Source of the DNA: Armillaria gallica
Lineage: Eukaryota > Basidiomycota > Agaricomycetes > Agaricales > Physalacriaceae
Direction of reading: 5' to 3'
DNA length: 64,000 nucleotides
Assembly: GCA_037576215.1 (NCBI GenBank)
Contig: JBANDB010000001.1
Location: 1,550,001-1,614,000 of the forward strand
Below, one piece after another: positions 57,245 to 64,000 of the stretch (position 1 is the first letter of the stretch; the number at the start of each line of letters is the position of its first letter). Made by a program: the position numbers and the translations under genes. The notes under the pieces are model-generated. The model ran no database searches and was not told the origin of the DNA. It was given only the letters and a program-made list of their open reading frames with translations.

Positions 57245-58815
57245 ATGATATGTACACAACCCTATACTCCCTTGTCGAATGACCCACCTCCGGCAGACGC
57301 AGCCCAACTCGACCTCCTCTTTCGCCTTCGAATAATAGAGCAGCTGCAAGCACTCGCCTATCCCCATATCCACCACCACCGTCCTGACGACCATATAATC
57401 GATATCCTCAACTGGATAGCTTCCTGCTTCGCTCGGAATGCCTCAGGAGACGCCGTATCAGTTGCCTTTTCCGCGTACCCCGGTCTCATTACCCTCTACA
57501 TTGCCAATAACGACAATAATCCAGACACCGATGCTGTCCGGAACTGCGTAATCCTCTTCCTGTCTACCCTGCGTACAGTGCTCCCCGATGACGGCGTTGC
57601 GCCGGAGGTGGCATCTCGAATGTTTCTCCGCATGGTTGTGGATATTGCCCATGCGAGGATACAACGTAAAATAGACCTCGTGGGGCAGACGGAGGAGGGA
57701 CCTGGTCAGACAGCGTATCACTTCACGAACCTTGTGTCGCTATGGCTTGTATATCGCCCAGAGGGAGAACAATCGCGGGGGTTCTTGAATATGGCAGTGA
57801 ATTACGGTGGAGACTCGGCTCGTGCGAACGAGTACCTCATACAGTCTTTTCTTACTTTGGTGAACCTATCGCCGGAGCACGATAAGTTAAACGCGGACAA
57901 ACGATATACCTATCTCTCTTCTATAATCACCGCCTGCAGCTTGTTGGTCGAGTCCACGTTCTTTGACGACCTTGTAAACTATCACTCCTTCCGGTTATCT
58001 TTAAAGATTCAGGATCGTGAGTGTTACCTTACTACCTCCCTCCTTCATGTACTCAAAAGTCCCCAGGCATTTTCTTACACAAGATCTTTCGTCGAATATC
58101 TCGCATCGCCGCTTATAAGAGCGGTGCAATGCAATTTGCCTATCTCGGACTTCCTTTCATTCGGCAAGTCCTCGGTGTTTCGCCGCAAGGGGCCATAAAC
58201 GTGAAGCTTATAAGCGAGCCTAATACCTCCCACCCTTTGTCCAAGACGCACCATTGGCCATACTCCCCATCCGACCACATTCCCCGTATCCTCCTCGACA
58301 GTGAATCGCCGGTTCACTCACGTCAATCAACCGACGAAAGCTCAAGTTCAGAAGGGAGTCATACTCTTCGCTCCGAACTCTCACAACTTGACGGTCAGCT
58401 TCGCGACGAGCTTCTGCAATCCGAACTTCTGGTCAATATATGGGAGCAAGACGCACCGGTCAACACCAAATTTCACTCGGAGCTGCAGCTGATACATTAC
58501 TTGGAAGAGAACCACGTGGATGTGGCTTGTCAAGCGTTTGGGACCTCGAAGCCGGTTTGCTGGACTTGTGGATGCTATATCGATCACCTACAGTGCTCTG
58601 GCCCTGCTGGCATTGAAGGGGATGAGGGGGAGGAGGAGGAGGCAGGGGAAGCGGCAGAACGGCGATGGTACCATTCAAAAGGATCTAGAAAAGTTTACCA
58701 TGAGTGGATGATACCCCCTTACGCTAAGGAGGATACCATAGATGGCTTGTTGGAAGACTCGCAACGGGAAATGGAAAGAATAGTAGAAGAGGTCGCTTTT
58801 GATTGTTATTTTTAG
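57245..58815 (+). CDS. Protein with an OTT_1508-like nucleic-acid deaminase motif
   Basis: Exons 57245-58016 and 58067-58815 around a 50-nt intron (506 aa). The N-terminal about 270 residues are helical (LDLLFRLRIIEQLQALA, IIDILNWIASCFARNA, FLSTLRTVLPDDGV, IITACSLLVESTFFDDLVN). The C-terminal domain has KFHSELQLIHYLEENHV followed by KPVCWTCGCYIDHL, the H-x-E and C-x2-C zinc and catalytic pattern of the deaminase superfamily as in fungal OTT_1508-like proteins. The tail is acidic with HSKGSRKVYHEWMIPP. The substrate (nucleotide or nucleic acid) and cellular role are unknown. Family assignment rests on this motif spacing. Introns and frame are clean. Confidence 0.7.
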
Positions 58816-58873
58816 ACTATTCGTTGAAATGTATATACCCAGGGATAGATGTACCAGTAGAAAGCAATACCAG

Positions 58874-60264
58874 CTACAGCTTAGATACAGTGAATGGAAA
58901 GGGTGGTGTGCTTGGTACTTCCACATAGAATCCTTTCGCTTTCCAGTGATTCTCAATCACAAGCAGACTATCCACGGTTTCAACGACTGTCTGCGCCCAA
59001 GGTATATATGAGTTTGTCTTGAGCCCGATGGCTTTCTCGATTTTTCCTCGGTCCACGTTGAGCGTATACGAAGGCCAAACTGGAGCCTTCGCTGGGTCAG
59101 CGAGACGGTATTTCAAGGCCGGTCTTTCCTGCGCGATGATTTGAAGGGCAGTCTCATATGAAGACTGGTGTGGAGAGACGATGGCGAACCTCTTTCGGGG
59201 GACAGGTAGCGATTCAAGGGCGAGCAGGTGCGCGCGGGCCACATCACGAACATCAATGGCGCCGTTTTGGAGATAAACTGGAAAGTGAACGTTGTCAGGC
59301 CGAAGAAGCGCGTAGAGGTAAGCATTGGACGAAAGGGACTTGTAGTTGGGTTCGGGCAACAGTTGCTCAAATCCTGGGGGAAAAGGGCCAAACGTGAGGC
59401 CTGGCCCAACTGCATTACTTGTCAGGTCATGAGCTTAATAGAAGAGGAGCTTAGGAACGAACGGATTGAGATATTGAGCTCAGGATGCGACTCGCTGAAT
59501 TTCATAAAGACTTGGTCCGCAAGCTTTTTGGCAAGTAGGTAGGTCAATCCGTTGTTTGTATGCTTGGCATCTTCACGTGTTACTGGGAACCAATCTACAC
59601 GCGGTGTTAGGAACCAAGGTGCAACGTTATGTGTGTAGATGGTTATCTTACTGTCAGGTCCATAAGGCCCTCCTATAGGGAAAGTCGCGGCGGAGCTTGT
59701 GGCAACGATTCGGCTCACACCTGCCTTGACCGCCGCATTCAAAATGTGAAGAGAGCCCTCGGTAGCATCCTGATAGGAACGGATAAACTTCAGGTTTCTC
59801 GCCTCCGAAAAGCTTGCTTACCATGATAGTCCTCTCTGATTCAGCACCAGGTAAAGGTGCGGCAACGTGTATAATCCCGTACGCTCCTAGGTGTATAACA
59901 TCAGTGGGATCTTTGTGAAATTGAGAATCCAAACCTTTGAGAACACCGCTCAGGTCATCACTGAAGATATCTGGGATATCAACAACCTCGATATTCTTGT
60001 ACTTGGAAAGCGCGTTGCTCAGGAGATCAGCCTTCCTGCCTCGGGCGGAGCTAGAGTTGTTCGTGAGTCTCTTGGGTCCCTAAACCGATTTAATGTTGTC
60101 GCACGCTCTAACCGAATACCCTGAATCCAAAAGCTGGACCAGGACCTGGAAGCCAATGAAACCAGTGCCTCCAGTTACCTGTGTACATGAATGTTAGAGA
60201 TACGCATCAATGAAAAGCAGGGGATACTGACGAAGATGATCTTAGAACTATTGCCGCAAGACAT
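58874..60264 (-). CDS. NAD(P)-dependent epimerase/dehydratase (extended SDR, cinnamyl-alcohol-reductase-like)
   Basis: Six minus-strand exons in phase: 60264-60232, 60178-60105, 60050-59822, 59769-59652, 59594-59463, 59409-58874 (373 aa). The N-terminal Rossmann motif is IIFVTGGTGFIGF, followed by VRASARGRKADLLS, HVAAPLPG, the active-site IVATSSAATF and the catalytic YLLAK (Tyr-x3-Lys) in NNGLTYLLAKKLADQ. GPGLTFGPFPPG and DVRDVARAHLLALE complete the substrate half. The layout fits ketoreductases/dihydroflavonol-4-reductase relatives that reduce carbonyls with NADPH. Introns are 52-57 nt; two donors (GTCAGT, GTTCGT) are non-standard but phase-consistent. Confidence 0.88.
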
Positions 60265-61276
60265 GGTTCGAGTGTTAGGAAGAGTTCTGAGTTGCTTGGC
60301 TGTCCAAGACATAGTATAGACTCCGAAAAGGCTGCGCGCATAGGCTCCGCGCTATCATAAAATTTTTAACATGTACCCACAACACCATGGGTTTTCGTTA
60401 TCCTTACATATACAGTAGCGTGTTTTGTCTCGTACGAGATGCAGAGTCCAGCACCACCATCAAAGTATTAGTATACAGCATTGTCAGATTAATGTGATCG
60501 GAATGGTGTTTGTTGCTGGCATCGTACGAAATCATTGGCGCTAGCACTGTCTAAGAAAAGGAATTTACGGTCAGCAGGCGATTTCCAAAGAGAAAATAGT
60601 AAGAAAGCACCATTCTGTAATTCATTTTTCAAGTTCCGTTGATTGTGATGGAGGCGAGACGACCCTCCCTGCTGGCGAAGGATAATTCAATTCAACTCTT
60701 CTCCCGTCCTGTTGCGAATATCAACGTTGTCCGGCCTAGTAGCACCAGCGCTTGATAACATTGCATACACGTACTTGCGGAAATGGAATGTGTTACCTAA
60801 GGAACCCCCAGGGCACGTTTTGCTGTGGGTAATTACTGACAGAAAGGTCGAGCCAGACTTATTCACCATCAACTTACAGTGCAAGTCCGGAGGTCCGAGG
60901 CCTAGTGACGATGAAGTCATGATGAACTATTCTCGTCTTCCCGCACCTTGCACAAATAACTCCTTAGAGAAGAAGGAGTTCCGTCAGCTATTGAAGAGTG
61001 TGATAATATTTACTGCGAACTCAGCGAACTGACCGCAAATGTCATATTTGACTCACAGACTTGGATTATACGTCCTCAACTTGATTATTCGGAAGTGTGA
61101 GTGTATGGGGACCAAAGTAGCAGGGTAAATAGTCATGCCTGAATCCTAGAAAATTCACCTAGCATCAGCAGCAGCAGAACCCATAGCGCATGTGGTGGTA
61201 TGGGTGCCGAAGAATCGTGGGAAAATATGTTAAGACTTCGCTTGGACCGGGCCGACAGCCGACATTTTTTTCTACC
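60265..61276. other. Divergent intergenic region before MAK5
   Basis: About 1 kb between the epimerase (-) and MAK5 (+). The plus ORF 60712-61032 (106 aa) has no recognised domain and is not called. AGCAGCAGCAG near 61170 is a short trinucleotide run. Confidence 0.4.
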
Positions 61277-63988
61277 ATGGCAGACGCCAAATTATCAAAG
61301 AAACAAGGCATAAAGCGCAAAAGTCACACTAAATCATCGTCTTCGAGGAAGAAAATCAAACTACAGCATAATAATGCAGACGATTTGGCCTGGACGACTG
61401 TCAAGCGACCATTCGAGGCTGGGTCGGAGGTGACGACGGCATCCTGGAATTGGAAGAGGTCGAAGATGTAGAAGTCGTCTACGAAGAGACTGAAAAGGGA
61501 AGGGTTGCCCGGTTTAACGTGCGTGTTTCGTGTCTGTAACATATGCCAGGGCTGAAAAAACATAGGTCCTGGAGCGGCAGGCGTCCGACGAAGAAATCGA
61601 GGCCGAATCTTCTTCGAAGGCACTGCAAGATGTGGAAGACACAGACAATGAAGACGAAACAGTAATTGAAGACGATATTCCTGATTGTATGCTATTTCTC
61701 CCGTATATGTAATTTGCACTCATAAGCCTACAGCCAAATGGAATAGCTTCTCGATGCATCCTCATTTGTTACGCACCCTTCACAGCAAGAAATTTCTGGA
61801 GCCGACACCGATACAGGCAGCGGCAGTTCCTTTTGCTATTCAAGGGCGTGATGTTGTTGGCGTCGCCCAGACAGTGAGCTTGTCTTGCAACTCTTTTTTC
61901 GTTTATTAAATGGGCACAGGGCTCCGGAAAAACACTTGCGTACGGACTTCCAATTCTTCATTATCTTTTATCCAATCCTGCTCCAGCCACGCTCGCACGA
62001 CGTCCTGTGCGCGCCCTCATCTTAGCACCTACCCGCGAACTTGCTCTACAGGTTTCCTCACATCTCAATGAGTGTCTCAATTCAACGCATCAGGAGAAGA
62101 AGCACGGTCACATAGCTAAGAAAGCCGCCAATTGTCAGCGTTGCTGCAATTGTGGGCGGGATGTCTTCGCAGAAGCAACGCAGGGTTCTTGACAGAGGTG
62201 TCGATGTGCTAGTAGCAACACCAGGCCGATTATGGGATATAATGGAAGATGTATGCGTCTTTTTAGTACATACTGGATACTCTCTAATATTCACTAGGAC
62301 GATCAACTGTCTAGGGACATCAAAGAGCTGAAGTTCTTAGTTCTGGATGAAGCCGATAGGATGATAGAAAACGGCCATTTTGCCGAATTAGAGAATATTC
62401 TCAGACTAACACTACGGCAGGAGAAGTAAGTTTAATGTTCTGGATTGAAGCACATACTCAACGAGCCGCAGCGATGAGCAGATCCCCGGTGACGACCAAG
62501 AATCGGAAGCAGAGAACAAAGATGTCGAGGAAAGCAACGCGATGCAGACTTTTGTATTCTCGGCTACTCTGAGCAAGGACCTGCAGCGGAATGTCAAGAA
62601 GCGTGCGCGACCGCGAACGGGAAAAAAGAAACACGGTGACAAACCTGCATCAACTCTAGGTAGATATCATCTGGTGCGCGTTGTCTGTAAAACACTGAGA
62701 CGATATTAGACGAACTCTTCTTCGCCTGGACTTCCGAGATCCAGAGCCCGAGGTGATTGATCTTAGTCCGAAAGGCGGCGTAGTTTCAACACTCAAGGAG
62801 AGCAAGATTGAATGTCTATCTGCCGACAAGGTCAGTGATGTCTTTAACATCATTCGCAAGAAAATGTTCACAGACATATCACAGGATGTCTATCTCTACT
62901 ACTTCCTCCTCAGGTATCCTGGTCGATCTCTTGTCTTTCTTTCATCGATAGACGGGATACGGAGGCTTCTTCCTCTAACGGAGTTCTTGAATATCAAAGC
63001 ATTCCCGCTCCACTCACAGCTAGAGCAACGACAACGACTGAAGAACCTTGATCGGTAGGTGACCTCATTCTCATCTCCGTGCCAGGTTCTTAAACAACCA
63101 AAGGTTCAAGTCCACGCCCAATTCGTGTTTATTGGCTACCGATATTGCTGCTAGAGGGTTGGATATTCCTTCAGTCGACCATGTTATCCATTATCAGATC
63201 CCTCGTTCCGCAGATGTATATATTCATCGCAATGGACGAACTGCTCGTGCCATGATGTCCGGATTTAGCATGCTCTTATGTGGTCCTGATGAACGAAGAG
63301 TCGTCAAAGCTTTACTTGGTAGCATCGGACGAGGTGCACTATTTTTCCATCTCTTCTTGAACTAGTACTTAATGAATATCAGAGGAAAACGAGGTTCCGG
63401 AAATGTCCGTCGAGTTGGGGCTGCTCGACAAGCTCAAGCCGCGTGTACAGCTAGCAAGGCAGATTGAATCTGCCCATCACAAGGCGAAGAAGGCCAATCA
63501 TGAGCGGAACTGGATGAAGGAAGCAGCCGAGGCTATGGAGATCGAGCTCGGTTCCGACTTTGACAGGTAGGTTCGGGCTCCTTCCTTGAGGGATAGCCAC
63601 GCTGACACGACTCGGTACAGCGAGTCCGAGAGTGAGAACCCAACAAAGCAGAAGCTGAAAGCCAAGAATGCAAAGGTCGCCGCTATGAAAGCTGAGCTGA
63701 AGGCGATGCTGGCTCAACCGCTTATTGCCAAGGGTATCTCAACTAGGTATATCACGTCGGGGAGCAGGCCCATTGTCGATGATTTGATTGCAGGCGAATG
63801 TAAGTACATACGTCCCCGCGCTATGAATCTGATCCTAATTGTTCTTAGATCACGAGGCAATGTTAGGTGTACGGAAATCGGAGGCTAGGATTGATTTAGC
63901 TCTAGCGAAGCAGAAGCGAAAGAAGAAATCTACTGTCAGTGTTGAAGATGGGGATGACGGAGAGGAGTGGCATGGTGTAGGAACTTAA
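61277..63988 (+). CDS. MAK5: DEAD-box ribosome-biogenesis helicase Mak5 (DDX24)
   Basis: Twelve exons: 61277-61518, 61566-61686, 61734-61873, 61920-62250, 62298-62425, 62472-62659, 62700-62830, 62885-63054, 63104-63333, 63383-63566, 63621-63799, 63849-63988 (about 727 aa). Motifs in order: Q motif [17 protein letters not shown], Ia APTRELALQ, Ib [54 protein letters not shown] 40-nt intron (62660-62699) is unusually short. The long insert between III and IV and the Lys-rich tail fit Mak5, a nucleolar helicase for 60S subunit assembly. Two frame breaks occur: one base missing near 61421-61430 (after KRPFEAG) and one surplus base in the A-run near 62118-62121 (before [13 protein letters not shown]). 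Confidence 0.95.
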
Positions 63989-64000
63989 AAGTTCCCAAAG

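Noticed and set aside
1..64000. tRNA, rRNA, CRISPR arrays, prokaryotic operons or plasmid features
   Set aside because: No cloverleaf-like B-box/anticodon pattern, array of spaced repeats or ribosome-binding-site spacing was found; gene structure is eukaryotic throughout.

Overview
The window looks like genomic DNA of a filamentous basidiomycete (Agaricomycetes). Genes are split by many 45-60 nt GT-AG introns, and the gene set is typical of mushroom-forming fungi: polo kinase, wax-synthase-like acyltransferase, GH43-like glycosidase, Git3/Gpr1-type receptor, Agaricomycete multi-pass membrane proteins and F-box proteins. No prokaryotic features, rRNA, tRNA or CRISPR were recognised. Gene models below were spliced by hand from reading frame, splice sites and family resemblance.

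Left part (1-29.2 kb): the C-terminal half of a CAMK-type kinase (+), a small unknown nuclear-looking protein (+), the mitochondrial ribosome GTPase MTG1 (+), a wax-synthase-like MBOAT protein (+), a large unknown protein with a tandem heptapeptide repeat (-), polo kinase CDC5 (+), a GH43-like secreted glycosidase (-), a seven-helix receptor (-), a frameshifted F-box gene (+), and a head-to-head pair of mitochondrial genes: a Tim44/mL45-like protein (-) and a Mix17/CHCHD2 twin-CX9C protein (+).

Middle (29.2-51.6 kb): retroelement territory with unknown genes between. Decayed RNase H (-) and reverse-transcriptase (+) relics lie at 30.0-31.5 kb, then an unknown acidic gene (-) and a HAD hydrolase (-). 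A Tad-like LINE (37584-51604, minus, 15-bp target duplication) carries a nested 8.5-kb Ty3/gypsy chromovirus (37701-46209, 373-bp LTRs with 2 differences, TACCG duplication). The chromovirus appears self-primed in the Tf1 manner and has two extra ORFs before gag. Every in-frame stop that breaks these retroelement ORFs is TGA.

Right part (51.6-64 kb): a multi-pass membrane protein (+), a decayed quinone-oxidoreductase copy (-) beside an apparently intact paralogue (+), a protein with an OTT_1508-like deaminase motif (+), an NAD-dependent epimerase/dehydratase (-), and the ribosome-biogenesis helicase MAK5 (+).

Several conserved genes (CDC5, MIX17, MAK5, F-box, the 53-kb membrane protein) contain isolated one-base frame breaks in otherwise well-preserved frames. 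Most are single-base deletions, which points to assembly indels rather than widespread gene death.
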